Shown here one piece after another: positions 9,135-17,893 of a DNA stretch of 64,000 nt (positions within the stretch are counted from its first letter, which is position 1; the number at the start of each line of letters is the position of its first letter). This DNA comes from Galbibacter sp. BG1. GTDB lineage: Bacteria > Bacteroidota > Bacteroidia > Flavobacteriales > Flavobacteriaceae. The stretch lies in contig NZ_CP058364.1 of assembly GCF_013391805.1 (NCBI RefSeq), positions 620,501 through 684,500 on the forward strand. Reading direction: 5' to 3'. A program made the position numbers and the translations under genes. A model generated the notes under the pieces. That model saw nothing but the letters and a program-made list of their open reading frames with translations, was not told the origin of the DNA and ran no database searches.

Positions 9135-11264
9135 TTAAGCTTCAACTCCTTTTGCTTCCTTAATTACAGCTTCAGATATATTTGAAGGTGTTTCAGCATA
9201 ATGTGAAAATTCCATAGTAGAGGTAGCTCTACCAGATGATAAAGTACGTAAAGAAGTTACATAACCAAACATCTCTGATAATGGAACACTTGCCTTAATT
9301 ACTTTCGAACCTGCCCTATCGCTCATGTTGTTAACTTGACCACGACGACGGTTAAGGTCACCTACAATATCTCCCATACTTTCCTCAGGAGTTAACACTT
9401 CTAATTTCATGATTGGCTCCATGATTACAGCTTTTGCAGCTCTTGCAGCAGCTTTAAATCCTAGTTTAGCAGCCAATTCGAATGAAAGCTGATCGGAATC
9501 CACATCGTGGTAAGAACCGTCAGTTAAAGTAACTTTCATCGCATCTACTTCATAACCCGCTAACGGACCATTTTTCATTGCTTCCTTGAATCCTTTTTCA
9601 ATGGATGGAACAAATTCTTTAGGAACGTTACCACCTTTAATTTCAGAAACAAATTCTAAACCAAGCTTACCTTCTTCAGCAGGCTCAAGTGTAAATACAA
9701 TGTCTGCAAATTTACCACGACCACCAGATTGCTTTTTATAAACTTCTCTGTGTTGTGCTTTTTGCGTAATAGATTCTTTGTACTCAACCTGAGGCTGACC
9801 TTGGTTAACTTCTACTTTAAACTCACGCTTTAAACGATCTACGATAATATCTAAGTGAAGCTCACCCATTCCAGAAATAATAGTTTGCCCAGAAGCCTCA
9901 TCTGTTCTAGCAGTAAACGTTGGATCTTCTTCGGCCAATTTAGCCAAAGCCATCCCCATTTTATCCACATCAGCTTTTGTTTTAGGCTCCACAGCGATAC
10001 CAATTACTGGATCTGGGAAGTCCATACTTTCAAGTACGATAGGTGCTTTTTCATCAGACAACGTATCTCCAGTTTTAATATCTTTAAAACCAACAGCCGC
10101 TCCAATATCTCCAGCTTCAATATACTCAATAGCATTTTGTTTATTGGAGTGCATTTGGTAGATACGTGAAATACGCTCTTTTTTACCAGATCTATTGTTT
10201 AACACATAAGAACCAGCATCTAATCTACCAGAATATGCACGGAAGAAAGCTAAACGACCCACGAAAGGATCGGTTGCAATTTTAAATGCCAATGCAGCAA
10301 AAGGCGCAGCAACATCTGGCTTACGTCTTTCTTCAGCACCAGTATCTGGGTTCGTCCCTACAACACCATCTTTATCTACCGGCGAAGGTAAATAACGACA
10401 AACAGCATCTAATAAGAACTGAACACCTTTATTTTTAAATGAAGAACCACAAATCATAGGGATGATTGCTCTATCCATAACCGCAGCCCGAAGCGCAGCA
10501 TGAATTTCTTCTTCAGTTATAGAGCTTTCATCTTCAAAGAATTTCTCAAGTAGATTTTCATCATACTCAGCAACTTCTTCGATTAATTTTGCACGGTACT
10601 CTTGAACTTCCTCCTTCATATCTTCAGGAATATCCACTACATCAAAAGTAGAACCGAAGTTATCTTCATGCCATACAATAGCTCTATTTTTTACTAAATC
10701 TACAATTCCTCTAAAATCACTTTCATCACCAATAGGCAAAACAATTGGAACAGCATTAGAACCTAACATCTCTTTAACCTGATTTGCAACAGCTAAGAAG
10801 TTAGACCCCTGACGGTCCATTTTGTTAACGAAACCAATTCTAGGAACCCCGTAGTTATCGGCCAATCTCCAGTTAGTTTCAGACTGAGGCTCAACACCAT
10901 CAACCGCACTAAACAAGAAAACCAACCCATCAAGAACACGTAAAGAACGGTTTACTTCTACCGTAAAATCTACGTGCCCGGGAGTATCGATAATATTAAA
11001 GTGATACCCTTTAGTCTCTGGAGTTTCTTGCGCATTCTCCATTGGGAATCTCCAAGTACATGTAGTAGCCGCAGAAGTAATGGTAATACCTCTTTCCTGC
11101 TCTTGCTCCATCCAGTCCATTGTAGCAGCACCATCGTGCACTTCTCCAATTTTGTGGGAAACTCCGGTATAAAAAAGAATACGCTCTGTTGTTGTTGTTT
11201 TACCAGCATCAATATGAGCCGCAATTCCTATATTTCTTGTATATTTTAAATCTCTTTGTGCCAT
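9135..11264 (-). CDS. fusA: Elongation factor G
   Basis: EF-G (709 residues) is the GTPase that drives ribosomal translocation and helps recycle ribosomes. The G domain shows the P-loop [13 protein letters not shown], the switch [10 protein letters not shown] and the NKMD specificity motif near the N-terminus. Domain II and the EF-G domains III to V follow, including [18 protein letters not shown] and the C-terminal [22 protein letters not shown]. It lies 12 bases after rpsG and 11 before rpsJ. No tuf gene follows, as is common in Bacteroidota. Confidence 0.99.
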   Translation of the reverse strand: MAQRDLKYTRNIGIAAHIDAGKTTTTERILFYTGVSHKIGEVHDGAATMDWMEQEQERGITITSAATTCTWRFPMENAQETPETKGYHFNIIDTPGHVDFTVEVNRSLRVLDGLVFLFSAVDGVEPQSETNWRLADNYGVPRIGFVNKMDRQGSNFLAVANQVKEMLGSNAVPIVLPIGDESDFRGIVDLVKNRAIVWHEDNFGSTFDVVDIPEDMKEEVQEYRAKLIEEVAEYDENLLEKFFEDESSITEEEIHAALRAAVMDRAIIPMICGSSFKNKGVQFLLDAVCRYLPSPVDKDGVVGTNPDTGAEERRKPDVAAPFAALAFKIATDPFVGRLAFFRAYSGRLDAGSYVLNNRSGKKERISRIYQMHSNKQNAIEYIEAGDIGAAVGFKDIKTGDTLSDEKAPIVLESMDFPDPVIGIAVEPKTKADVDKMGMALAKLAEEDPTFTARTDEASGQTIISGMGELHLDIIVDRLKREFKVEVNQGQPQVEYKESITQKAQHREVYKKQSGGRGKFADIVFTLEPAEEGKLGLEFVSEIKGGNVPKEFVPSIEKGFKEAMKNGPLAGYEVDAMKVTLTDGSYHDVDSDQLSFELAAKLGFKAAARAAKAVIMEPIMKLEVLTPEESMGDIVGDLNRRRGQVNNMSDRAGSKVIKASVPLSEMFGYVTSLRTLSSGRATSTMEFSHYAETPSNISEAVIKEAKGVEA

Positions 11265-11276
11265 TTTATTTTTTTA

Positions 11277-11753
11277 CTAAAATCTAAAGTGAGAGAATGC
11301 TTTATTTGCTTCAGCCATTTTATGAGTATCCACTCTTTTCTTAACCGCTGCACCTTCTTCTTTGGCAGCTGCAAGAACTTCACCGGCTAATTTCTGAGCC
11401 ATTGATTTTTCATTTCTCTTACGAGAATAACTAATCAACCACTTCATAGCCATAGATACTTTTCTATCTGGTCTAATCTGCATTGGAATTTGGAATGTAG
11501 CACCACCAACACGACGGCTTCTAACCTCTACGTGTGGCATAACATTAGATAAAGCATCTTTCCAAATTTCTAGGGCAGTTTTTTCTTCGTCTTGTTTTTT
11601 CTCTTCTACGATATCAATTGCATCATAGAAAACTTTGAAAGCTACAGACTTTTTACCATCCCACATCATCATATTAACGAAACGCGTCACTAATTGATCA
11701 TTAAACCTTGGATCTGGTAAAAGAGGTCTCTTTTTGGCCTGTCTTTTTCTCAT
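11277..11753 (-). CDS. rpsG: 30S ribosomal protein S7 (uS7)
   Basis: S7 (158 residues) nucleates assembly of the small-subunit head and lines the E site. Motifs include [39 protein letters not shown], and [23 protein letters not shown]. Length is typical. It sits between rpsL (22-base gap) and fusA (12-base gap). In enterobacteria S7 autoregulates the str operon; no matching structure was recognised here. Confidence 0.98.
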   Translation of the reverse strand: MRKRQAKKRPLLPDPRFNDQLVTRFVNMMMWDGKKSVAFKVFYDAIDIVEEKKQDEEKTALEIWKDALSNVMPHVEVRSRRVGGATFQIPMQIRPDRKVSMAMKWLISYSRKRNEKSMAQKLAGEVLAAAKEEGAAVKKRVDTHKMAEANKAFSHFRF

Positions 11754-11775
11754 TTCTTCTTGTTAAAAGTTTTAA

Positions 11776-12150
11776 TTACTTCTTAGGGCGTTTTGCTCCG
11801 TATTTAGATCTACGTTGCGTTCTTCCTTGAACTCCAGCAGTATCTAAAGCACCACGAACGATGTGATACCTAACTCCTGGTAAATCCTTAACCCTTCCGC
11901 CTCTTACTAATACTATCGAGTGCTCTTGTAAATTGTGACCTTCTCCAGGGATGTAAGCATTCACTTCTTTACCATTGGTAAGACGAACCCTTGCTACTTT
12001 ACGCATAGCTGAGTTTGGCTTCTTAGGTGTAGTAGTGTAAACACGCGTACAAACCCCTCTTCTTTGAGGACACGAATCTAAAGCAGCCGATTTACTCTTC
12101 TTAGTAATCGTGGCTCTTCCTTTTCGTACTAATTGTGAAATTGTTGGCAT
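11776..12150 (-). CDS. rpsL: 30S ribosomal protein S12 (uS12)
   Basis: S12 (124 residues) lies at the decoding centre and controls accuracy. It begins [20 protein letters not shown] and contains [19 protein letters not shown] and [18 protein letters not shown]. Both lysines that correspond to the enterobacterial streptomycin-resistance positions (in TPKKPNS and GRVKDLPG) are present, so this copy looks wild type for streptomycin sensitivity. It is the first gene of the operon, with a promoter candidate about 100 bases upstream. Confidence 0.99.
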   Translation of the reverse strand: MPTISQLVRKGRATITKKSKSAALDSCPQRRGVCTRVYTTTPKKPNSAMRKVARVRLTNGKEVNAYIPGEGHNLQEHSIVLVRGGRVKDLPGVRYHIVRGALDTAGVQGRTQRRSKYGAKRPKK

Positions 12151-12248
12151 AATCTACTAAACAATAATTATGTTTTATTAATTAAAAATCCTTATAAAAC
12201 GCTGGTTCGCAGTTCACAATTGAACACACCTCTCGTTTAAAAGGGTGG

Positions 12249-12279
12249 CAAAGGTAGAAATATTTATTTACAAATCAAA
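12249..12279 (-). promoter_or_regulatory. Promoter candidate for the str/S10/spc operon
   Basis: On the minus strand TTTG (12276-12279) is followed after 19 bases by TACCTTTG (12249-12256), an exact match to the Bacteroidota TTTG / TAnnTTTG promoter. It points at rpsL and would give a leader of about 90 bases. Box sequence, spacing and position all agree, and no other candidate of this quality was seen in the divergent intergenic region. Confidence 0.75.
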
Positions 12280-12512
12280 CCTTAATTAATTAATTTTCAA
12301 TAAAGTCGGAAATGTACAAACACAACACGCCATATATAAATTAGGACAAAGCTTTAAACCTACGTAGAAAACATAAGCAAACAACCCTTTTTTATCAAAC
12401 TTAGAATTTTAACCTCTTAACTTAAGTTTAAGAATTTTAAAGAGAATGGATAACTTAGAAATATGTGCACCTTTAATCGAAGCAACTTTATTTTTTATTA
12501 AATTTTTATAAC

Positions 12513-12532
12513 TGATTCGAACTTTCGAATCA
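12513..12532. promoter_or_regulatory. Perfect dyad, candidate operator
   Basis: TGATTCGAA and its exact reverse complement TTCGAATCA are separated by two bases (CT). A nine-base perfect arm with such a short centre is typical of a binding site for a dimeric regulator rather than of a terminator, and no T-run follows. It lies 173 bases upstream of susC1 and over 230 bases behind the rpsL promoter, so susC1 is the likelier target. No matching copy was found upstream of susC2 or susC3. Confidence 0.45.
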
Positions 12533-12674
12533 TATTTTATCAAAATACCAATTATTTAATAAATTAATGAAACATCAATAAAATCAAGGCCTACCATTTA
12601 CATAGACCGCAATTCTTAGCATTAACATAAAATTATCTTAAATTTTAATTGGATAATTAACATAATATTATCAT

Positions 12675-12705
12675 TTTCGTGGTCGCTAATTCAAATTAAT
12701 TTAAA
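12675..12705 (+). promoter_or_regulatory. Conserved susC leader, copy 1
   Basis: The bases just before the susC1 start (TTTTCG, then GCTAATTCAAAT, then an A/T stretch ending TTTAAAATG) match those before susC2 and susC3. GCTAATTCAAAT is identical in all three, while more distant upstream sequence is not obviously alike. No Shine-Dalgarno motif is present. The block may be a translation-initiation or regulatory leader shared by the three pairs. Confidence 0.5.
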
Positions 12706-15700
12706 ATGAGAACAAAGTTCAGTGGATTTTTAACGCTTTTAATAGCGTTAATTGTGCAAGTGTCTTTTGCACAAGAAAAAACCGTAACAGGGGTGGTTAA
12801 GGACCAAGATGGCCTGCCGTTACCTGGAGCGAACGTAGTAGTTAAGGGTACTTCTACGGGCACCCAAACAGATTTTGATGGAATATACTCCATCCAAGCC
12901 AGTACAGGAGATGTCTTAGTTTATTCTTTCGTAGGACAAACAACTGAAGAAAGAACGGTTGGGGCTTCTAACTCAATCAACGTTACTTTAGCCCAAGATG
13001 CTACAGAACTTGAAGCTGTAGTAGTAAACGCATTGGGTATCGAAGTTAACCGAGGCTCCTTAGCATCTTCTATATCAGAAGTTGATGCAGGTGCAATACA
13101 GAACTCTGGTGAAACGAGTATCGCCAAAGGTCTTTCTGGTAAAGCATCAGGGGTGCAAATCATTAACACTTCTGGTGATGCAGGTTCAAGTGCATATATC
13201 CAAATTAGAGGACAAAGTACTATCACGCGAAGCTTACAACCACTTATCGTAGTAGACGGTATCCCAATCAGTAATGATGAAATCGGCGGTGGAGTTGATG
13301 GTGTTGTTCAACAGTCAAGAATTGGAGATATTAATCCAAATGACATAGAGAGCCTTGAAGTTTTAAAAGGAGCTTCTGCCGCAGCCCTTTGGGGTTCAAG
13401 AGCAGGTAATGGTGTTATTGTAATTACAACTAAAAAAGGTAAAGGAGTGGATCAAGGAGATTTAAAAGTATCTATTTCTACGACTTACAGTCACGACGAA
13501 CCAAATGACATATTAGACACTCAAGATATTTTTGGTAGAGGGTCTAATGGTATTGCTGCTCTTGGCACAAGTGCGAATGCAAACTCTTGGGGAGATAAAA
13601 TTAGTGAAAGACCAGGAGGTCCAGATTTCGTTGATAGCGCATCTCCTAATTATTTTGTAGCAAGAGATGGAGATATATACTATCCTATTACCGAAAAGAG
13701 AAGTAGAGAGAATTTTAATGACAGTAACTACGAAGACGTAATAAATAGCGGATATTATTTAGAAAATAATGTAAGCTTCAGTGGTGCTACTAAATCTGGA
13801 AACTACTTTATGAGCGTTTCTAATTTAGATCAAGAAGGTATCGTTAGAAGCAACGACTACAACAGAACTACCGCAAGACTAAACTCGGAATTTCGTTTAA
13901 ACGATCGCATTAAATTTAAAGGTACTGCTACCTATTCGAATATTACATCAAATAGAATCCAGCAAGGTTCAAACACAAGTGGACTGCTCCTGGGTCTTTA
14001 CAGAACGCCAGCAGATTTTGACAACAGCGACTACATTGGAACACGTTACGCAAATGGCATTCCTGTAACAGAGAACAGCCATAGAGCATACAGAAGACAA
14101 TTAGGTACGGTAGATAGACAATCTCCAATTTACAATAACCCATTATGGACTACCGATGTACAACAGAATCCGAATACTGTAGATAGATTTATTTTAGGAG
14201 GAACTTTTGAAGCAGAAGCTACAGATTGGCTAAAATTAATTGCTAGAGGTGGTGTAGATCATTATGTGGATGAGAGAATGGCCTTATACCCAGTAAATTC
14301 TGCGGAAAATAATGGGCAAGGTTCTTTCAATGAGCAACTTTACGCTTCTACACAAACAAACATTGACTTTATAGGTACTGGTAATTTTGATATTACAGAA
14401 AAACTAAATTTTAATTATCTAGCAGGTTTGAACTTTAATAAAAGAAGATTTGAACAAAGAGGGGGTAGCTATGTAAACTTCATTTTAGATACTGACAAGA
14501 TTTTCTACGAGAATGCAATTGTTGCAAACAGAAGATCTACAATAGATGAGAGTGAAGTACGTATTTCTGCTGGTTATGCAAATGTTGCTTTCGATTATGA
14601 CAATTTGTTGTATTTGAGCTTAACGGGAAGAGCAGAAACCGCATCAACTTTTGGGGACAACGAAATATTCTATTACCCATCTGCCGAATTCGGTTTTAGC
14701 TTCGCTAACCTTGTGAATAATCAACAAACTTTTTCTAAAGGAAAGTTAAGATTAACCTATGGAGAAGTAGGTATCGAGCCTGCTGCTTATGCAACTACCA
14801 CTTATTACTCAAGTGCGGCAGGAGCTGAAGGATACGGGCCTGCTTACGACTCTGGAGCTTATGATGGATCGTTTGTAAGAAGTGCTTTTGAAGGAAATTC
14901 AGATTTACAACCAGAACGCAAAAAAGAGTTTGAAGTTGGTGTTGACTTAGGATTTTTCTCAAATAGATTAACGCTTAACGCTACTTATTATTCTAATGAA
15001 ACTGAAGGAGCATTGTTTACAGTAGCAAGACCTGGATCTACAGGTTTTGCAGGAAGATATGCCAACGCAGCATCACTAGAAAATAAAGGTTTTGAAATTG
15101 ACTTCAGCTTTGACATTATTAGAAGTGCCGACTTTACATGGAATTTATACGGTAACTGGAGTAGAAACCGCAATGAAGTTACTAGACTAACCGGAACTGA
15201 ATCTTTATTCTTAAATGGTTTTGCAGGAACTTCTTCCAGAGCTGTAGAAGGTGAACCTGTAGGTGTACTATGGGGCGGAAGATACCAAAGAAATGATGAT
15301 GGCAGCCTAGCCTTAGATAGTAATGGATTCCCTACCGTTGCACCAACTGAAGGTGTAATTGGAGATCCAAACCCTGATTGGAGAGGTGGCCTTGGTACTT
15401 CATTTAGATATAAAGGACTTACGGTTTCCACTTTGTTTGATGCTTCTGTAGGTGGAGATATCTGGGACGGTACCAATGGTGCTTTAACGGTTTTCGGAAG
15501 AACTCCTATTACCGCAAATGAAGTGACCGTTTCGGCTGCAGATGCTGCAACTATAAATAATATTTCGGGAACTACTATTAACAATATATCTTATGCAAAC
15601 CAAAATTCTGATGGTTCTTACACAGTACGTGGTAACCTTGAAGATTTTGGTGCTGGAACAGTTCTTTTAGATCAACCATATTACTCTGGAATAGGTGGAG

Positions 15701-15987
15701 GTTTTGGTCCTATAGCCGAGCAATTTATAAAAGATGGTTCTTGGGTTAAATTGCGTGAGATTTCAATTGGATATTTATTGAACTCTGAAGGATTTAGAAA
15801 TGCAACTGGTTTTGTAGATAGCATGGAGTTTACCTTATCTGGTCGTAACTTAGTGTATTGGTCTAAAGACGATTTTGGCCAAGATCCTGAGACTAACCTT
15901 ACAGGTGCTTCAAACGGGAGAGGATTACAGTACTTCAATAACCCTGCTACTCGCTCGTACTTAGCAACGATAAAAATTAATTTCTAA
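12706..15987 (+). CDS. SusC/RagA family TonB-linked outer membrane transporter, pair 1
   Basis: This 1093-residue protein is a SusC-type TonB-dependent barrel that imports a ligand captured by its SusD lipoprotein partner. A signal peptide (MRTKFSGFLTLLIALIVQVSFAQ) is followed by a carboxypeptidase-regulatory-like domain (residues about 25-95). The plug domain comes next, with IQIRGQSTITRSLQPLIVVDG and LEVLKGASAAALWGSRAGNGVIVITTKKGK, and then a long barrel ending in TIKINF. susD1 starts four bases later. The substrate cannot be told: no catabolic gene is adjacent. An RNA hairpin overlaps the signal-peptide codons (12730-12751). Confidence 0.95.
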   Translation: MRTKFSGFLTLLIALIVQVSFAQEKTVTGVVKDQDGLPLPGANVVVKGTSTGTQTDFDGIYSIQASTGDVLVYSFVGQTTEERTVGASNSINVTLAQDATELEAVVVNALGIEVNRGSLASSISEVDAGAIQNSGETSIAKGLSGKASGVQIINTSGDAGSSAYIQIRGQSTITRSLQPLIVVDGIPISNDEIGGGVDGVVQQSRIGDINPNDIESLEVLKGASAAALWGSRAGNGVIVITTKKGKGVDQGDLKVSISTTYSHDEPNDILDTQDIFGRGSNGIAALGTSANANSWGDKISERPGGPDFVDSASPNYFVARDGDIYYPITEKRSRENFNDSNYEDVINSGYYLENNVSFSGATKSGNYFMSVSNLDQEGIVRSNDYNRTTARLNSEFRLNDRIKFKGTATYSNITSNRIQQGSNTSGLLLGLYRTPADFDNSDYIGTRYANGIPVTENSHRAYRRQLGTVDRQSPIYNNPLWTTDVQQNPNTVDRFILGGTFEAEATDWLKLIARGGVDHYVDERMALYPVNSAENNGQGSFNEQLYASTQTNIDFIGTGNFDITEKLNFNYLAGLNFNKRRFEQRGGSYVNFILDTDKIFYENAIVANRRSTIDESEVRISAGYANVAFDYDNLLYLSLTGRAETASTFGDNEIFYYPSAEFGFSFANLVNNQQTFSKGKLRLTYGEVGIEPAAYATTTYYSSAAGAEGYGPAYDSGAYDGSFVRSAFEGNSDLQPERKKEFEVGVDLGFFSNRLTLNATYYSNETEGALFTVARPGSTGFAGRYANAASLENKGFEIDFSFDIIRSADFTWNLYGNWSRNRNEVTRLTGTESLFLNGFAGTSSRAVEGEPVGVLWGGRYQRNDDGSLALDSNGFPTVAPTEGVIGDPNPDWRGGLGTSFRYKGLTVSTLFDASVGGDIWDGTNGALTVFGRTPITANEVTVSAADAATINNISGTTINNISYANQNSDGSYTVRGNLEDFGAGTVLLDQPYYSGIGGGFGPIAEQFIKDGSWVKLREISIGYLLNSEGFRNATGFVDSMEFTLSGRNLVYWSKDDFGQDPETNLTGASNGRGLQYFNNPATRSYLATIKINF
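12730..12751 (+). other. Hairpin within susC1 signal-peptide codons
   Basis: TTAACGCT and AGCGTTAA form a perfect 8-base-pair stem with a six-base loop, spanning codons 9 to 16. An equivalent stem exists at the same codons of susC2 and susC3. The uncommon ACG and GCG codons supply the core of each stem. Confidence 0.55.
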
Positions 15988-15991
15988 AAAA

Positions 15992-17455
15992 ATGAAAATG
16001 AAAAATATAAGATTTTTAGCATATACCTTAATCGTTTGTTTGGGCATTGGTTCTTGTACAAGCTTTGTTGAGGATATAAATGACGATCCAAACAGACCTG
16101 TGGATGCGCCTTCAATTAAATTAGTACAGGGTGTTATTTTATCAAATCAATTCTGGCAATCAGCAGAAGCAGCTAGATTAGGAATGATATGGCTGAACCA
16201 GGCTTCAGGATCAGACAGACAATATATCGCACTTAATGATTGGAACGCTACTCCAGCTACCAATTTTGACGATACTTGGAACGAGGCTTATGTAGGAACT
16301 ATTGCACAAAGTCAAATTTTACAAGAAAAGGCTGCTGCAGCTGTTAACCCTAACTTGGTTGGGATGGCACAAGTTTTAGAAGCCAATGCTTTTGGTACTT
16401 TAACTTCATTATTTGGTGATATTCCATTTAGTGAAGCAAATAACCCAGAGTTTACCAACCCAACATACGAAAGTCAAACAACTGTTTATGCTGGAGTTCA
16501 AGCAATCCTCGATGAAGCCATTGCAAACTTAAGCGCAAATGATGTATTAGGATTACCTTCTGAGGATATTGTTTATGATGGAGACACCTCAAAATGGATT
16601 GCTCTTGCATACACCCTAAAGGCTCGTTATTACCTACATGTTGGTGATTATGCTTCCGCAATTTCTGCTGCTCAAAATGGTATCATGGATGCGGACGGAG
16701 ATTACAAATCACGCTATGGCACTGTGTTCGGAGCTAGTTTCAATCCTTACTACGACTTTTTGGTATATAATCGCCCAGGTTATATGTCGGCAATTGACTC
16801 ATACGGAGCCCAATTACTAGACCCCGCTACTGGACTATATAGAGGAAATGCAAAAACTGATGAAAGTGCACGTTTTGCGTTTAATTATATAAAAGGAGCA
16901 AATTGGTATAATGCCGGTTATGAGCTTAACTTCTATTCACAATACGACTGGGGTACAGCAGATGGTAAGTTTGGTACAGAATCAGACATGCCTTTGGCTA
17001 CCTATGGGGAAAACCTGCAAATCATTGCTGAATCTCAAGCGCGCCTAAATGGTTTTGCTGCTGGATTAGCTGCTTACAACGATTATAGAGCATTACTTAA
17101 TACAGGGTATTCTATAGGTTTAAATAACGATGGATATGCCGATTGGGGAGATCCATTTATGTACGACGCTTACACAGCCGCCGATTTTGCAACTGGGGGA
17201 ATTGAAAATCCTGACGGAGTAGATCAACTGGAAGCATTGTTGAGCGAAATTGCAGAGGAGCGTTATGTTTACTTTATTGGTAGTTTTGAAGCATTTGTTG
17301 ACTTTAACAGAACTGACAATGCTGCCGGGGTAACACTTAAAAATTTCAACGGAAATGCAGAAAGGTTTATATATCCACAGGTAGAGATTAATGGTAACTC
17401 AAGTGTACCTTCACCTCTTCCTTCGGTATTGGAACCAACACCCGTTAACCAATAA
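15992..17455 (+). CDS. SusD/RagB family outer membrane lipoprotein (SusD-like 2 type), pair 1
   Basis: This 487-residue lipoprotein is the surface ligand-binding partner of the SusC just upstream. The signal peptide ends in a lipobox with Cys22 (GIGSC), and FVEDINDDPNRPVDAPS follows, the typical start of the SusD-like 2 family. The body is the expected helical TPR-like scaffold (for example LGMIWLNQASGSDRQYIAL and AYTLKARYYLHVGDYASAI). It ends at 17455, shortly before a strong terminator. Substrate unknown. Confidence 0.92.
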   Translation: MKMKNIRFLAYTLIVCLGIGSCTSFVEDINDDPNRPVDAPSIKLVQGVILSNQFWQSAEAARLGMIWLNQASGSDRQYIALNDWNATPATNFDDTWNEAYVGTIAQSQILQEKAAAAVNPNLVGMAQVLEANAFGTLTSLFGDIPFSEANNPEFTNPTYESQTTVYAGVQAILDEAIANLSANDVLGLPSEDIVYDGDTSKWIALAYTLKARYYLHVGDYASAISAAQNGIMDADGDYKSRYGTVFGASFNPYYDFLVYNRPGYMSAIDSYGAQLLDPATGLYRGNAKTDESARFAFNYIKGANWYNAGYELNFYSQYDWGTADGKFGTESDMPLATYGENLQIIAESQARLNGFAAGLAAYNDYRALLNTGYSIGLNNDGYADWGDPFMYDAYTAADFATGGIENPDGVDQLEALLSEIAEERYVYFIGSFEAFVDFNRTDNAAGVTLKNFNGNAERFIYPQVEINGNSSVPSPLPSVLEPTPVNQ

Positions 17456-17492
17456 TAGATTTATTCGAATTTAGCACTTAATCTATTCAAAC

Positions 17493-17527
17493 AAAAGGCT
17501 GCCAATTATGGCAGCCTTTTATTTTTG
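17493..17527 (+). terminator. Rho-independent terminator of susCD pair 1
   Basis: AAAAGGCTGCC and GGCAGCCTTTT form a perfect 11-base-pair stem around a six-base loop and run into a T-rich tail (TTTTATTTTTG). It lies about 40 bases after the susD1 stop, so pair 1 is its own transcription unit. Confidence 0.9.
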
Positions 17528-17860
17528 CTTGAAACAAATTTGAAATTCAACTATAAGAATAAGGTCAAGCAGAACCTCAACTACAACTATAAAGCCAAGC
17601 TATTCTAACGGATGATAGTTAATGAATCGTTAAAAATTAACAAATTCAATTCGGAAAAAAACAATTAAACGCATCAAAAAGTCAACATTTTTGATAAATC
17701 TTAAATTTAAGCCTCTAAATCGTATTTTATTTCATTCTTTTAACTTAAAACTGAAAAAATAAAATAAACGAATAATTAAAAAAATTGGAACTTCACTAAA
17801 ATAAAGCCTTCCGAAGAACTTTATCTTAAAAAAATTGGATTAACAGTTTGCGTTTAAGAG

Positions 17861-17893
17861 TTTCGCCGCCGCTAATTCAAATAATTTTATAAA
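17861..17893 (+). promoter_or_regulatory. Conserved susC leader, copy 2
   Basis: TTTCGCCGCC, then GCTAATTCAAAT, then AATTTTATAAAATG precede susC2. This matches the leader of susC3 at nearly every base and that of susC1 at most. Its persistence ahead of a damaged gene suggests the damage is recent. Confidence 0.5.

Larger units (their letters stand above)
12151..12705. other. Divergent intergenic region between rpsL and susC1
   Basis: These 555 bases hold no gene. They contain the rpsL promoter candidate (12249-12279), a 20-base perfect dyad (12513-12532) and the conserved susC leader (12675-12705). The rest is AT-rich without recognisable structure. No exact TAnnTTTG box was found ahead of susC1, so its promoter is unassigned. 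Confidence 0.6.
17456..17893. other. Intergenic region between susCD pair 1 and pair 2
   Basis: No gene is seen in these 438 bases. They hold the pair 1 terminator, a weak inverted repeat (ATAAAG / CTTTAT at 17801-17824) and the conserved susC leader at the right end. No exact TAnnTTTG box was found before susC2. Confidence 0.6.

Noticed and set aside
14988-15584. Long open frame of 198 codons antisense to susC1, and similar antisense frames inside susC3, the DUF1553 gene and others
   Set aside because: They lie opposite strongly supported genes, have no family motif or promoter, and reflect codon bias of the coding strand.
17801-17824. Inverted repeat ATAAAG ... CTTTAT upstream of susC2
   Set aside because: Only six outer bases pair and the centre does not; this is expected by chance in AT-rich DNA.
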